Shown: positions 15,717 through 24,818 of the stretch, in pieces | How positions within the stretch are numbered: the stretch's first letter is position 1 | How the letters are laid out: every line of letters starts with the position of its first letter | Assembly (NCBI RefSeq): GCF_009659535.1 | Contig: NZ_VJZZ01000002.1 | Location: 434,001 to 498,000, forward strand | Origin: Aggregicoccus sp. 17bor-14 | Lineage (GTDB): Bacteria; Myxococcota; Myxococcia; Myxococcales; Myxococcaceae | Length of the DNA: 64,000 nucleotides | Direction: 5' to 3' | The notes under the pieces: generated by a model | Seen by the model: the letters and a program-made list of their open reading frames with translations, nothing else | Databases searched by the model: none | What the model was told of the DNA's origin: nothing | Position numbers and translations under genes: made by a program

Positions 15717-17501
15717 CTACTGGCCCCCGTCACGCCCCATGCCGAAGGCGTCCACGTCCTCGCGGCCGCCCTTGCCGGCGGGCTGCGGCTTCGGGGCCGG
15801 GGGGCTGGGGCGGGTCTCGGTGCCGGGCACGTCCATGCCGCCCAGCGCGCCCTCGTCCTGCACCAGCGCCTGCGCCACCTTGTCCACCTCCTCGGGCTTG
15901 AGGCCGGTGAGCACGCTGCTCGCCTTGCGCGTGCGCTCGGCGAGCGCCTGCTCCCCCAGCGCGCCGTGGATGCGGGTGAGGGCGAGGTGGATCTCCGGGT
16001 CGAAGGGGTCCGCCGCGAGCGCCTCGAGGTAGGCGGTGCGCGCCTTCGGGTAGTCCTTGCGGAAGAGCAGGATGCGGCCCAGGTGCACGTTGGTCTGCGG
16101 GCTACCCGGGTGCACGCGCAAGGAGCCGCGCAGCACGCGCTCCGCCTCGTCCAGGCGCTTGAGCTCGAGCAGCGTGAGCGCGTACTTGTTGGAGACGCTC
16201 TCGTACTTGTCCCCGACGAGGGCGTGCGCGCGCGAGAGCTCCTCGCTCGCCGCCTTCGTGCGGTTGCGCTCGCGCATCAGCTCGCCCAGGTGCGCGAACT
16301 GGCGCGCGGGCACCTCGGTCACCTCGGCGAAGTCGCCGAAGGAGATCTCCTTGCCCTTCTGCTTCTTCGCGTCCGCCTTGCCCTCTTCTTTCAGCACCAC
16401 CTGCTCGCGCGGCAGCAGCTCCTTGGGGAAGGGCTGCTGCTTGATGTGCGCGAGCCAGCCCTTCTCGAACTGCGCGAAGGGCATGCCCATGGCGCTCTCC
16501 ACCGCCTTCTTGTCCGTCTGCCCGCCCTTGAGCGACGCGATGAGCGCGCGCATCCCGGCGGTGCCCTTCTCGCCGTGCAGGTAGTCGATGGCGAAGAACA
16601 CCTCGGCGAAGGCCGTGGCCGCGTCCTCCGCGGTGGGCAGCATGGCGATGGAGGGGTGCATCTTCTCGAAGGGGACCAGCGTGTTGCTCTTCACGCGCCG
16701 GCCCAGCAGCGCGAGCGTGGAGGGCGTGAGCGCAAGGCCCCCCTCGCCGCGCCAGCGGCTCTCCTGGTACTTCGCGAGCCCCTCGTGCAGCCAGATGGGC
16801 ACGGTGTTGTGGCTGAGCTGGCTCACCACCAGGTGCACGTACTCGTGCGCGAGCGTGTCCTGCCAGTCGTAGCCGCGCGCCACCGCCTTGGGGCTGGTCA
16901 CCATCAGCTTGTTGAACTTGCAGATGGCGATGGTGCCGGTGGTCTGGATCTGCTTCAGCGTGAGCGTGCTCACCTTGGAGAGCTCGCGCGCGCTGTTCAC
17001 CAGCTCCACGCGCACCTTGCCGGGCGGCGCGTAGCCCAGGTCCTGCTGCAGCGCGCGGTGGATGGCCTCCAGCGTCTCGAGCGCGTAGGGCGCGAGGATG
17101 GCGTCCTTGCCCGGGGGGTAGAGCAGGATGAAGTGCTCGCTCTCGGCTTTCTGGTGGCCCTTCACGATGTCGCGGGTGTCGCGCGCGAGCCGCAGGTAGC
17201 TGCCCGGCTTGTCGTCCACCTTCGCGCCCTCGAGCAGCCCCACCGCCTCGTCGTAGCGCCCCTCCTCGAAGGCGATGCGGCCCTGGAAGTACTTGAGCGG
17301 CTCGATGTCCGCGGGCACCAGCTTCTGCAGCGCCTCCAGCTCGCGGCGCGCCGCCGGCACGTCCCAGTCGTCCAGGTACTGCTCCACGCTGGAGAGCCGT
17401 GCGCGCACCTCGCCGCGCGGCTCGGGCGTGGAGGAGGCCGGAGGCGCCGCGAGCGCGGAGGTGGCGAGCAGCAGCGCCGAGAGGAGGACAGGCAGTCTCA
17501 C
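15717..17501 (-). CDS. Secreted peptidase-MA-like metalloprotease with TPR repeats
   Basis: 594 residues with signal peptide (MRLPVLLSALLLATSALAA). TPR-like helices flank a gluzincin metalloprotease core: His219-Glu220-x-x-His223 in LAHEYVHLV and the third ligand Glu240 in WLHEGLAKY, 17 residues downstream, as in peptidase MA-like proteins. Further TPR units (DEAERVLRGSLRVHPGSPQTNVHLGRILL ... ALAADPFDPEIHLALTRI) lie after residue 430, and a Pro/Lys/Gly-rich tail ends the protein. Its ATG overlaps the stop of the DUF4175 gene by 4 bases (17498-17501), so the two are translationally coupled and may work together at the cell envelope. Confidence 0.82.
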   Translation of the reverse strand: MRLPVLLSALLLATSALAAPPASSTPEPRGEVRARLSSVEQYLDDWDVPAARRELEALQKLVPADIEPLKYFQGRIAFEEGRYDEAVGLLEGAKVDDKPGSYLRLARDTRDIVKGHQKAESEHFILLYPPGKDAILAPYALETLEAIHRALQQDLGYAPPGKVRVELVNSARELSKVSTLTLKQIQTTGTIAICKFNKLMVTSPKAVARGYDWQDTLAHEYVHLVVSQLSHNTVPIWLHEGLAKYQESRWRGEGGLALTPSTLALLGRRVKSNTLVPFEKMHPSIAMLPTAEDAATAFAEVFFAIDYLHGEKGTAGMRALIASLKGGQTDKKAVESAMGMPFAQFEKGWLAHIKQQPFPKELLPREQVVLKEEGKADAKKQKGKEISFGDFAEVTEVPARQFAHLGELMRERNRTKAASEELSRAHALVGDKYESVSNKYALTLLELKRLDEAERVLRGSLRVHPGSPQTNVHLGRILLFRKDYPKARTAYLEALAADPFDPEIHLALTRIHGALGEQALAERTRKASSVLTGLKPEEVDKVAQALVQDEGALGGMDVPGTETRPSPPAPKPQPAGKGGREDVDAFGMGRDGGQ

Positions 17502-20500
17502 TTCACCAGCTCCTCGTAGTAGCGCTTCACCTGGTCCTTGTACTTCTCCGGAGCGCCCTGCTTCATCGCGTCGAGCAGGTCCTGGCGGAACTCCTTGGGC
17601 GCCTGGTAGGCGTCCGCGTCCGGCAGCTCCACCTTCTCCTGGCTGCTGTCGCGTCCGTTGCCCTGGCGCCGCTGGCCGCCGGCCATGGGCAAGGGCAGCC
17701 CCTTGCCCTTGCCGCGCCCGCGCTGGCTCTCCTTCATCGCCTGCTGGAACTGCTTGAGCGCCTCCATCGCGCCCTGCTGCTCGCCGTAGCCCTTCTGCGG
17801 GTCCTGGCCGGCCATGCGCTGGGCCGCATCGCCCATCTTCTGACCGATGCCCTCCATCTGCTCGCCGGCCTCCTCGCCGAACAGCGGCGCCATCTGCTCC
17901 ATCTCCTCCATCTGCTCGCGCAAGGACTGCGCCTTCTCACCCAGCTGCTGCTGCTGCCCGGCGAGCTTCTTGAGCTGATCCTTCTCGCCCGCGCTCAGCT
18001 GGCTGCCCGGCGGCGGGAAGAGGCTCTGCAGCTTGCGGCTCACGTCCGAGACGCGCTCGCCCTCCTGGCGCAGCTTCTTCGCCAGGTCCGCGGACTGCTG
18101 GCGCACCTCGGGCGGGTTGCCCCACATCACGTCCAGCTCCCGCTGCTGCTGCCCCAGCATGGACAGCTGCTCGGCGGCGCTCTGCGCGCGCTGGGCGGCC
18201 TCGGCGGCGAGGTCGAAGTCGTTCGCCTTGAGCGCGTTCTCCACGTTCTGCAGCTCGTTCTGCACCTCCTCGAGGGGGCGCGCGCCGCGGCTGCTCAGCT
18301 CGTCCACGCGCCGCTCGGCGTAGCCCTTCTGGGCCTGGGACACGTCCTTGAGCAGCTCGTCCTTGAGCGCCTGGCCCTTCTGCCCCAGCCGGTCGCGGCT
18401 GCGCTCGCGCGCGGCGTCTCGCAGCTTGCGGGTCTGCTCGCTGAGCTGCTGCTGCTTCTGGGCGGTCTCGTCCAGGTCCTTCATGAACTTGCCGTACTTC
18501 TCGGCGAGCTCCGGGTACTGCTCGCTGCCGAAGTCCTCCCCGGCGTCGTCCAGGCCCTGCATCATCTCGTCCATCTGCTGGCTGAGCTGCTGCAGCTTCG
18601 CGAGCGCCTCGTCCGCCTTGCCCTCGCGCATCAGCTTCTCCACGTCGTCGAGCGAGCTGGAGACGTCCTGCTCCTTCATCATCTCCTCGAGCGCCTCGGC
18701 GTTGAGGTGCTCGTCGCGGATGCCCTGGCGCAGCTCGCTCATGCGCTGCGCGAGCTCCTGCATGCGCTGGCGCACGCTCTCGATCTGCCGCATGACCTCC
18801 GCCTGCGCCGCCTCGCTGGGGCTCGCCTTGAACTGCTCGATGAGGCGGCTGAGCTCGCGCCGCTCGCCGGAGAGGCGCTGGGCGAGCTCCTGGATCTCCT
18901 GCAGCCGGGTGCGGTCCAGCAGGCTCTCGAGGTAGAGCACGTCGCGCTCGAGCTCGGTGACCTCCTCGTCCAGCGTGCTCGCGAGCCGGTTGCCGGTGCC
19001 CCAGTCGTTGCCGCGCAGCTTCGTGTAGCGCAGGTACAGCTTGCGCAGCTCGGCGGTGGCGCGCACGCGCTGGCCCAGCGACTGGGAGATGTTCTGCAGC
19101 GCCGTCACCAGCTCGGCCGGCGCGTCGCGCTCCTTGCCCAGCGCCTGCGAGAGCGCGCGCAGGTCCTCCACCAGGCTCTGCCCGCGCGCATCCACGCTGC
19201 TGCCGTTGCCCACGGCCGCCGGGTCCACGCCCTTCTTTGCCCGCTCGGGCGCCTCCAGCCGGTCCGCGAGGTGGTCCACCATGCGGTTCCACAGCTGCTC
19301 GGCCTTCTGCAGCGCCTCGCGCCGGTGCTCGCTCGCGCTGTACACGCGCAGGGTCTGGGTGCGGCTCACTCCGCGCTTGGGCCCCTCCACCGCGTCGTTG
19401 TCCTTCGCCTCCACGTAGTAGCTGATGCGATCGCCGGGCTGCAGCTTGCGCCCGCCGGGCAGCTGGCCGAGGTCCCACGTGTACTGGCCGCGCGCGCGCC
19501 GGGAGTCCTCGCGCGGCAGCGCCACGCGCGTGTCCTCGGGGCGGCCCGGCAGCCGGTACACGAGCGCGAGCCCGCCGGAGAGCCCGTAGTCGTCCGTGGC
19601 CTCGTACTTCAGCGTCACCTTCTGGCCGGGGTCCACCTCCAGCTCGGCCGCCGGGGTGAGCAGCGTCACCTGGGGCGGCGCGTCCGCCTCCACATTGAGC
19701 GCGATGTCCGGGCCCACCGCGAGCGGCTCCGAGGCGCCGGCCGCGGAGAAGACGAAGTGGTAGTGGCCCGCCTTCTTCGCCACGAAGCTGCCGGTGAGCT
19801 CGCGCCCCCCGGAGACCTGGAGCGGCAGCGCCTCGCCGTTGACCACCAGCTCCGCGCGCGCCACCGGCCGGTCGCTGCGCGTCTTCAGCGCGACCTCGGT
19901 GCCCGCCGGCGCGCTCACCTCGCCGGTGGTGCCCGGCACGGTGCGCGGCGCGAGCCCGGTGTACGCGGGGTAGCGGTAGGTGAGCTCGATGTCTCCGGTG
20001 ATGGGCTCCACGGGCGCTGCCTCCGCGCCGGCGGCCCCTTGCGTCTGCAGCGCGCGCGAGAGCCCCGAGCGCACGCGCCCGCCCGCGAGGAGCACGAGCC
20101 CGAGCGCGAGCAGCAGCGCTGCCGCGAGCACCAGCCCCGCGCGCCGCGCGGGCTCCGCCTCCACGATGCCCCGCGCGTCCACCCCATCCGCCCGCGCGTC
20201 CATCTGCGCGAGGAAGGCGTCCGCGAGCGCCGCCGAGTGCCGCGCAGGCGCCTCGTCCGGGGTGGGCTCCTGTGCCGCCCGCTCGCGCTGCAGCTCCACC
20301 GCGGCGAGCACGTCCAGCGAGAGCTCGGGGCGCGCCTCACCCACCCGCCGCGCCGTGCGCGCGTCATCGCCCACCGCGCGCGCCGCGCGCCACAGCCCGA
20401 AGAGGGCCGCGAGCCCCAGCGCCGTGAGCGGGGCGAGCGCGAGCAGCGCCCTGCCCCCCGGCAACCACAGCGAGGAGAGCAGCGCCCCGGCGAGCGCGAG

Positions 20501-20710
20501 CACCAGCCCGGCCGCGAGCCCCAGCAGCGCGCCCTGCAGCCAGAAGATGCGGCGCTGGCGGGCGCGCACCGCCGCGAGCAGCCGCGCCACCCCGCCGGTG
20601 CGCGGTGGCACCCGGGCCTGGTTGGCGCCCGCACCCGTGCCCGGGCCGGAGGGCGGCGGGGGCAGGGGCGAGGACTGGGGCGCTGGGCTCTGCGGGGTCT
20701 CGAAGTTCAC
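17498..20710 (-). CDS. Giant DUF4175-family membrane protein
   Basis: 1070 residues. After a Pro-rich N terminus come two membrane helices (about 55-105, WLQGALLGLAAGLVLALAGALL and LLALAPLTALGLAALFGLW) and a third near 180-205. A periplasmic segment of Ig-like strands follows (ELTYRYPAYTGLAPRTVPG and PPQVTLLTPAAELEVDPGQKVTLKYEATDDYGL). From about residue 430 to 1000 it is almost continuous alpha-helical, Gln/Glu/Arg-rich coiled coil (QELAQRMSELRQGI, QQQLSEQTRKLRDAARERSRDR). This order, helices then Ig then coiled coil, matches DUF4175, a family of unknown function common in alphaproteobacteria and myxobacteria near BatA/MoxR-type aerotolerance genes; none are seen here. It is coupled to the metalloprotease downstream. 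Confidence 0.85.
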   Translation of the reverse strand: MNFETPQSPAPQSSPLPPPPSGPGTGAGANQARVPPRTGGVARLLAAVRARQRRIFWLQGALLGLAAGLVLALAGALLSSLWLPGGRALLALAPLTALGLAALFGLWRAARAVGDDARTARRVGEARPELSLDVLAAVELQRERAAQEPTPDEAPARHSAALADAFLAQMDARADGVDARGIVEAEPARRAGLVLAAALLLALGLVLLAGGRVRSGLSRALQTQGAAGAEAAPVEPITGDIELTYRYPAYTGLAPRTVPGTTGEVSAPAGTEVALKTRSDRPVARAELVVNGEALPLQVSGGRELTGSFVAKKAGHYHFVFSAAGASEPLAVGPDIALNVEADAPPQVTLLTPAAELEVDPGQKVTLKYEATDDYGLSGGLALVYRLPGRPEDTRVALPREDSRRARGQYTWDLGQLPGGRKLQPGDRISYYVEAKDNDAVEGPKRGVSRTQTLRVYSASEHRREALQKAEQLWNRMVDHLADRLEAPERAKKGVDPAAVGNGSSVDARGQSLVEDLRALSQALGKERDAPAELVTALQNISQSLGQRVRATAELRKLYLRYTKLRGNDWGTGNRLASTLDEEVTELERDVLYLESLLDRTRLQEIQELAQRLSGERRELSRLIEQFKASPSEAAQAEVMRQIESVRQRMQELAQRMSELRQGIRDEHLNAEALEEMMKEQDVSSSLDDVEKLMREGKADEALAKLQQLSQQMDEMMQGLDDAGEDFGSEQYPELAEKYGKFMKDLDETAQKQQQLSEQTRKLRDAARERSRDRLGQKGQALKDELLKDVSQAQKGYAERRVDELSSRGARPLEEVQNELQNVENALKANDFDLAAEAAQRAQSAAEQLSMLGQQQRELDVMWGNPPEVRQQSADLAKKLRQEGERVSDVSRKLQSLFPPPGSQLSAGEKDQLKKLAGQQQQLGEKAQSLREQMEEMEQMAPLFGEEAGEQMEGIGQKMGDAAQRMAGQDPQKGYGEQQGAMEALKQFQQAMKESQRGRGKGKGLPLPMAGGQRRQGNGRDSSQEKVELPDADAYQAPKEFRQDLLDAMKQGAPEKYKDQVKRYYEELVK

Positions 20711-20838
20711 GGGGGCTCACCGCCTCGGTCGCGAGCCAACCCGCGGGCGGGTGGCGTATTTCCTCGTCCCGCGGGCCGCGCGGGGGAGGGCCTCCCCCTG
20801 TGTAGCAGCGCGCGGGCGCCGCCGCTGCCGCGCGCGGC

Positions 20839-21384
20839 CTAGCGGGAGGCGGAGCGGCGCGAGCCCGGGCCGCCGGGGGCCACCGGCTCCACGCCCGGCT
20901 CGGGGGCGGTGCTGCCGCCCAGCTCCTCGGCGAGCGCGGTGAGCACCTCCTGGGTGCCCACGATGCGCGCGCGGCTCATGCGCGCGAGCACCCGGGTGAC
21001 GGCCGCCTCCACCGTGCCGGGCGCCTGCACGTCCAGCGGCCGGCCGGCCGGGGTGAGGTGGAAGAGGGCACGGCGCGCGTCGAGCGGGTCGCTGCGCCGC
21101 TCGATGAGCCCGCGCTTCTCCAGCCGCTTGAGCACGCCGGTCAGCGTGCTGGGGTGCACGTGCAGCAGCCCCGCGAGCCGCCCCGCGGAGATGCCGGGAA
21201 AGCGCCCCACGAGCCGCACCACGAGGCGCTGCGGCCCGGTGAGCCCCAGCGTCGACTCCATGCGCTTGGAGGTGGACTGCAGCCCGTGGTCCACCGCCCA
21301 CACGAGGCGCATGAACTCGAGCGCCTCCCCGAGGGAGGGGGGCTGCTCCGCGTCCGCGCCGTTCGAGTTGCCCATCGCCTTCAT
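20839..21384 (-). CDS. MarR-family transcriptional regulator
   Basis: 181-residue winged-helix regulator. Core: VWAVDHGLQSTSKRMESTLGLTGPQRLVVRLVGRFPGISAGRLAGLLHVHPSTLTGVLKRLEKRGLIERRSDP read from about residue 25 to 97, then the wing with DARRALFHLTPAGRPL. MarR proteins act as dimers and usually sense small phenolic or oxidising compounds. The start is ATG 21384 because GAGGG lies about 12 bases upstream; ATG 21375 is possible. No divergent target gene is next to it. The leader holds two TTGTCCC direct repeats (21392-21398 and 21413-21419) around an imperfect AAGCA-TGCTT palindrome, which could be an autoregulatory operator; this is weak evidence. Confidence 0.82.
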   Translation of the reverse strand: MKAMGNSNGADAEQPPSLGEALEFMRLVWAVDHGLQSTSKRMESTLGLTGPQRLVVRLVGRFPGISAGRLAGLLHVHPSTLTGVLKRLEKRGLIERRSDPLDARRALFHLTPAGRPLDVQAPGTVEAAVTRVLARMSRARIVGTQEVLTALAEELGGSTAPEPGVEPVAPGGPGSRRSASR

Positions 21385-21619
21385 GGGTTCATTGTCCCTC
21401 AAAGCACTGCTTGTTGTCCCAACCTTCTCCGGCGGGCCGTCCGGCCGCCCCTCACCCACGGTGCGCCGGTGAACAGGGGAGAGCGCCCTGTGTCCTGGGG
21501 TGGGACAGGCCCCCTGGCGCAGGGGAGGGGGCGAGCGCTCGCGGGCGGAGGGCCCTCGCGGCGCGCGGGGGCCCGTGGGCCCAGGGCGCCGGGCCGGTGA
21601 GGGCCGCGTGCCCGCTGTC
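21385..21619. other. Intergenic region between MarR and H1-like genes
   Basis: 235 bp of non-coding sequence upstream of the MarR gene. It shows the possible MarR operator near 21390-21420, several G-runs and no gene I can support on either strand. Confidence 0.35.
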
Positions 21620-21667
21620 CATCCCTCACCCCGACCCTCTCCCAGGGGAAGAGGGGACGGCTGCGCC
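21620..21667 (+). repeat. Dispersed palindromic repeat, copy 5
   Basis: Forward copy (CATCCCTCACCCCGACCCTCTCCC, then GGGGAAGAGGGGACGGCTGCGCC), placed just after the stop codon of the leftward histone-like gene. It would be transcribed as a terminal hairpin of that gene. Confidence 0.78.
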
Positions 21668-21673
21668 TGGGGC

Positions 21674-22402
21674 TCAGCGCTTCTTGGCGCCGCGTCCGCC
21701 CGCGACCTTCTTCGCCACGCCGCGCACGGCCTTCTTCGCCGCGGCTCCGGCGCGCGCGAGCATCCCGCCGCGCCCAGCCGCGCTCTTCTTCGCGGGGGCC
21801 TTCTTCGCTGCGGTCTTCTTTGCCGCGGCCTTCTTCGCAGGCGCCTTCTTCGCCGCGGTCTTCTTCGCCGCAGGCTTCTTCGCCGCGCTCTTCTTCGCAG
21901 GCGCCTTCTTTGCGGCGGTCTTCTTCGCAGCGGCCTTCATCGCAGGCGCCTTCTCCGCAGCGCCCTTCTTCGCGGCGGTCTTCTTCGCCGCCGGGGCCTG
22001 CTTCGCTGCGCCCTGCGCGTCCGCGGCGGGCCTGCCCGCGGCGGCCGGCCTCGCCTCCGCGGACCGCGCGCCGCCCCCGGTGCTCCCGGTGCGCGGCTCC
22101 GCGGCCTCGAGCTCCTGCGCGTCGTCCTCGTCCTCGTGCGCGTCCCGCTCGTCGCGGTCCCCCGCGCCGCCGGTGCTCTCCCCGGCCGCCTCGGCGGCCA
22201 GGCGCGCGGCGCGGCGCTCCTGGTAGCGCTGCACGGTCTGGGCGTTGGGCTGGCGGTAGCTCTCGCCGGTGGGCGGGAGGGAGGGCGCCTGCTGCGCCAG
22301 CTTCTGGGTGTCCTCGTCGTTGCCCAGCCGCGCCCCCGAGCCCTGCATCCCCAGGGCGGGCTGCTGCTCGTGGAAGGGATACTCGCTGTAGCTGCGACCC
22401 AT
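21674..22402 (-). CDS. Histone-H1-like AAKK-repeat protein
   Basis: 242 residues. The N-terminal ~130 residues are acidic and Gln/Asn-rich (MGRSYSEYPFHEQQPALG ... RDERDAHEDEDDAQELEAAEP). The C-terminal half consists of tandem Lys/Ala/Pro units of the AAKKAPAKK/AAKKTAAKK type, more than ten of them, as in eukaryotic H1 tails and bacterial proteins such as AlgP and Hc2. The tail should bind DNA non-specifically and compact the nucleoid. The acidic head is unusual and might shield or target the basic tail. Start ATG 22400-22402 follows GGAGGCTTCG; a longer frame upstream has no good start. Myxobacteria are known for such proteins (the CarF/CarD HMGA-like and H1-like factors), but an orthologue is not claimed. 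Confidence 0.8.
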   Translation of the reverse strand: MGRSYSEYPFHEQQPALGMQGSGARLGNDEDTQKLAQQAPSLPPTGESYRQPNAQTVQRYQERRAARLAAEAAGESTGGAGDRDERDAHEDEDDAQELEAAEPRTGSTGGGARSAEARPAAAGRPAADAQGAAKQAPAAKKTAAKKGAAEKAPAMKAAAKKTAAKKAPAKKSAAKKPAAKKTAAKKAPAKKAAAKKTAAKKAPAKKSAAGRGGMLARAGAAAKKAVRGVAKKVAGGRGAKKR

Positions 22403-22582
22403 CGAAGCCTCCGGGTGCGGGCGGAGCGTTCCGCCCAGGTCTGTGTTCCACAAGGTGGGGCATCGCGCACCCGGTTGGCGAGCCGCCCGGCGCACTTTCG
22501 CGCCCCGCACGCCTCCCTGCTCCCTGGTGCTCAACACTCGGGGGCGCCCGGAGTCGGGCAGGCAGGCAGCCGGGGCGCGGGC

Positions 22583-24670
22583 CTAGGCGCGCGGGGCGAG
22601 CAGCGCGAGCAGCGGCTCGGGCGCGAAGGGCTTGGCGAGGGTGGGGTTGGGCACCCGGTCGAGGAAGTGCTGCACCTCGGCGGTGAGGGCGCCGCCCGTC
22701 ATGAAGACGAAGGCGCGCTCCTGGCCAAAGCCCTGGCGCGCCACCTGCCCGTGCAGCTCGATGCCCGTCATCCCGGGCATCATCACGTCGCAGAGCACCA
22801 CGTCGAAGGGCGCCGCCGAGGCCAGCTGCGCGAGCGCCTCGGCGCCGCTGGGCGCGTACGTGACGTGCGCGTGCGGCCCGAGGATGCGGCGCACGAGCGC
22901 CCCGACCGCCGGCTCGTCGTCCACCACCAGCAGCCGCTGGGAGCCGGGCGCTGCGGCGGCGGCAGCGGCCGCCGGGAGGCCGGGGAGGGCCGCCTCGGGC
23001 GAGGCCGCCGCGTCTTCCGCGGCGGGCGAGGCCGCGGGCAGGGTGACGCGGAAGGTGGTGCCCCGGCCCGGCTCGCTCTGCACCTCGATGCGCCCGCCCA
23101 GCGCGCTCACGATGCCGTGGCACACGCTGAGGCCGAGGCCCGTGCCGCTGCCCACCGGCTTCGTGGTGAAGAAGGGGTCGAAGATGCGCGCGAGGTCCGC
23201 CTGCGCGATGCCGGTGCCCGTGTCGCTCACCTCCACGCAGGCGCCGCCCTCCACCGCATGGAGCGCGATGCGCACCTCGTGGCGCTCGGGGTGGCCGGGG
23301 CTGATGGCCTGCGCCGCGTTGATGAGGAGGTTGAGGAACACCTGGCTGAGGCGCGCCTCGCTGCCCTGCACGCGGGGCGCCTCCGCGTAGGCCTCCACCA
23401 CGTGGGCGCGGTGGCGCAGCTCGCTGCCGGCCATCTTCACCGCCACGCGCAGCACCTCGCGCAGGTCCACCGGGCGCTCGCGCGCGTCCTGGGGGCGGCT
23501 GAAGGTCTTGAGGTCCTGCACGATGAGCCGCACCCGGTCCGCGCCGACGTGCGCCTCGCCCAGCGCCTCGAGCAGCTCCGCGCGCTCGCCCTCCTCCAGC
23601 GCCCGCCCCTGCGCGAGCGCCTCGCGCGCGAAGCGCAGGTTGCCCAGCACGAAGGACAGGGGGTTGTTCACCTCGTGCGCGACGCCGGCGGCCAGCATGC
23701 CCACCGAGGCGAGCCGGTCCGCGAACAGCAGCTGGGCCTGCGTCTCCTTCAGCTGGCGGAAGCTCTCGCACAGCTGGCGGTTCGCCGCCTCCAGCTCCGC
23801 GGTGCGCGCGCGCACCTGCTCCTCGAGCAGCGCGCCCTCGTGCTGCAGCGCCCGCTCCACCGCCTGGCGCTCCGCCTCGCGCGCCCGCACCTCGGCGGCG
23901 AGGCTCTCGCGCAGCCCGCGCGCCATGCCGCTGAAGGCGCCCGCGAGCTCCGCGAGCTCGTCGCCGCCCGGCAGGCTCAGCTCGGTGTCCAGCTTTCCCG
24001 CGCCCACCCGGCGCGCGCCCGCGAGCAGCACCCGCAGCCCGCGCGCCAGCGGGTACACCACCCCGGCGAAGAGCGCGAGCAGCACCGCGAGCGCCACGAG
24101 CGGCCCGAGCGTGGCGAGCAGGCGGCTGAGCTGCACCACGCCCGCGTTGATCGCGGTGCGCTCCGCGCGCGTGCGCTGCTCCTCGCGCTCAGCCTGCGCG
24201 AGCCGCGGCTCCACCTTGCGCGCGAAGCCGGCGGCGAGCGCCCCCCACTGCGCCTCGGAGAGCGGCGTGTCGGAGGGCGCTTGCGCGGCCTCGCGCGCGA
24301 GCGGCTCCACGTCCTCGCGCAGCCAGCGCTCGCAGGCCTCGCGGATGGCGTGCACGTCCTGCTGCTCCTCCGCGAGCGGCTGCTCGGCCCAGCGCGCCTC
24401 CTCGCGCGAGGCGGCCTCCAGCGCCTCCAGCGTCTCGCGCATCTGCTGCTGCAGCCGGGTGAGCCGGGGCGCGAGCGGCCCTTGCGCCGCCAGCAGGCCC
24501 GCGGGGGCGGTGCGCAGCCGGGTGTACGCGTCCAGCTGCGCCGCGCCGAGGTTGGCGAGGCTGCGCAGCTGCCGGCCCCGCGCCGCGTGGTGCAGCAGCG
24601 CGCCCGCGAGCGCCCCCACCAGCAGGAGCACCGCGGCGGAGAGGTACAGCAGCTTGGAGCGGATCTTCAT
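22583..24670 (-). CDS. Orphan hybrid sensor histidine kinase
   Basis: 695 residues. Helix 1 (7-28) and helix 2 (about 185-207) enclose a periplasmic, mostly helical sensor of about 155 residues resembling a four-helix bundle. A HAMP domain (208-260) and coiled coil lead to HisKA with phospho-acceptor His332 (AGVAHEVNNPL), an HATPase domain with FDPFFTTKPVGSGTGLGLSV, and a C-terminal receiver domain whose acceptor is Asp628 (VLCDVMMPG). The H-box is of the NtrB-like HExxNPL class common in myxobacteria. No response regulator with an output domain is adjacent, so it signals to a partner elsewhere. Start ATG 24670 gives a short cytoplasmic N terminus before helix 1. Confidence 0.9.
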   Translation of the reverse strand: MKIRSKLLYLSAAVLLLVGALAGALLHHAARGRQLRSLANLGAAQLDAYTRLRTAPAGLLAAQGPLAPRLTRLQQQMRETLEALEAASREEARWAEQPLAEEQQDVHAIREACERWLREDVEPLAREAAQAPSDTPLSEAQWGALAAGFARKVEPRLAQAEREEQRTRAERTAINAGVVQLSRLLATLGPLVALAVLLALFAGVVYPLARGLRVLLAGARRVGAGKLDTELSLPGGDELAELAGAFSGMARGLRESLAAEVRAREAERQAVERALQHEGALLEEQVRARTAELEAANRQLCESFRQLKETQAQLLFADRLASVGMLAAGVAHEVNNPLSFVLGNLRFAREALAQGRALEEGERAELLEALGEAHVGADRVRLIVQDLKTFSRPQDARERPVDLREVLRVAVKMAGSELRHRAHVVEAYAEAPRVQGSEARLSQVFLNLLINAAQAISPGHPERHEVRIALHAVEGGACVEVSDTGTGIAQADLARIFDPFFTTKPVGSGTGLGLSVCHGIVSALGGRIEVQSEPGRGTTFRVTLPAASPAAEDAAASPEAALPGLPAAAAAAAAPGSQRLLVVDDEPAVGALVRRILGPHAHVTYAPSGAEALAQLASAAPFDVVLCDVMMPGMTGIELHGQVARQGFGQERAFVFMTGGALTAEVQHFLDRVPNPTLAKPFAPEPLLALLAPRA

Positions 24671-24818
24671 CGGGAGGGCGTAGGGGCGATGCTATGCCCT
24701 GCAGCGGCCGGCCCCAACCCCGGTGCGCGAAGTGGCCGCCTGGCGAGCGGACGGGCCGGCAGGGGCGGGTGTCCGCGCCCCACCGGGGTAGAGACCGCTC
24801 CTACCTCTCCCCCCATCC

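Noticed and set aside
17399-20842. 1147-residue rightward frame opposite DUF4175
   Set aside because: Mirror frame of a coiled-coil gene, giving Leu/His/Arg repeats with no start site or family features.
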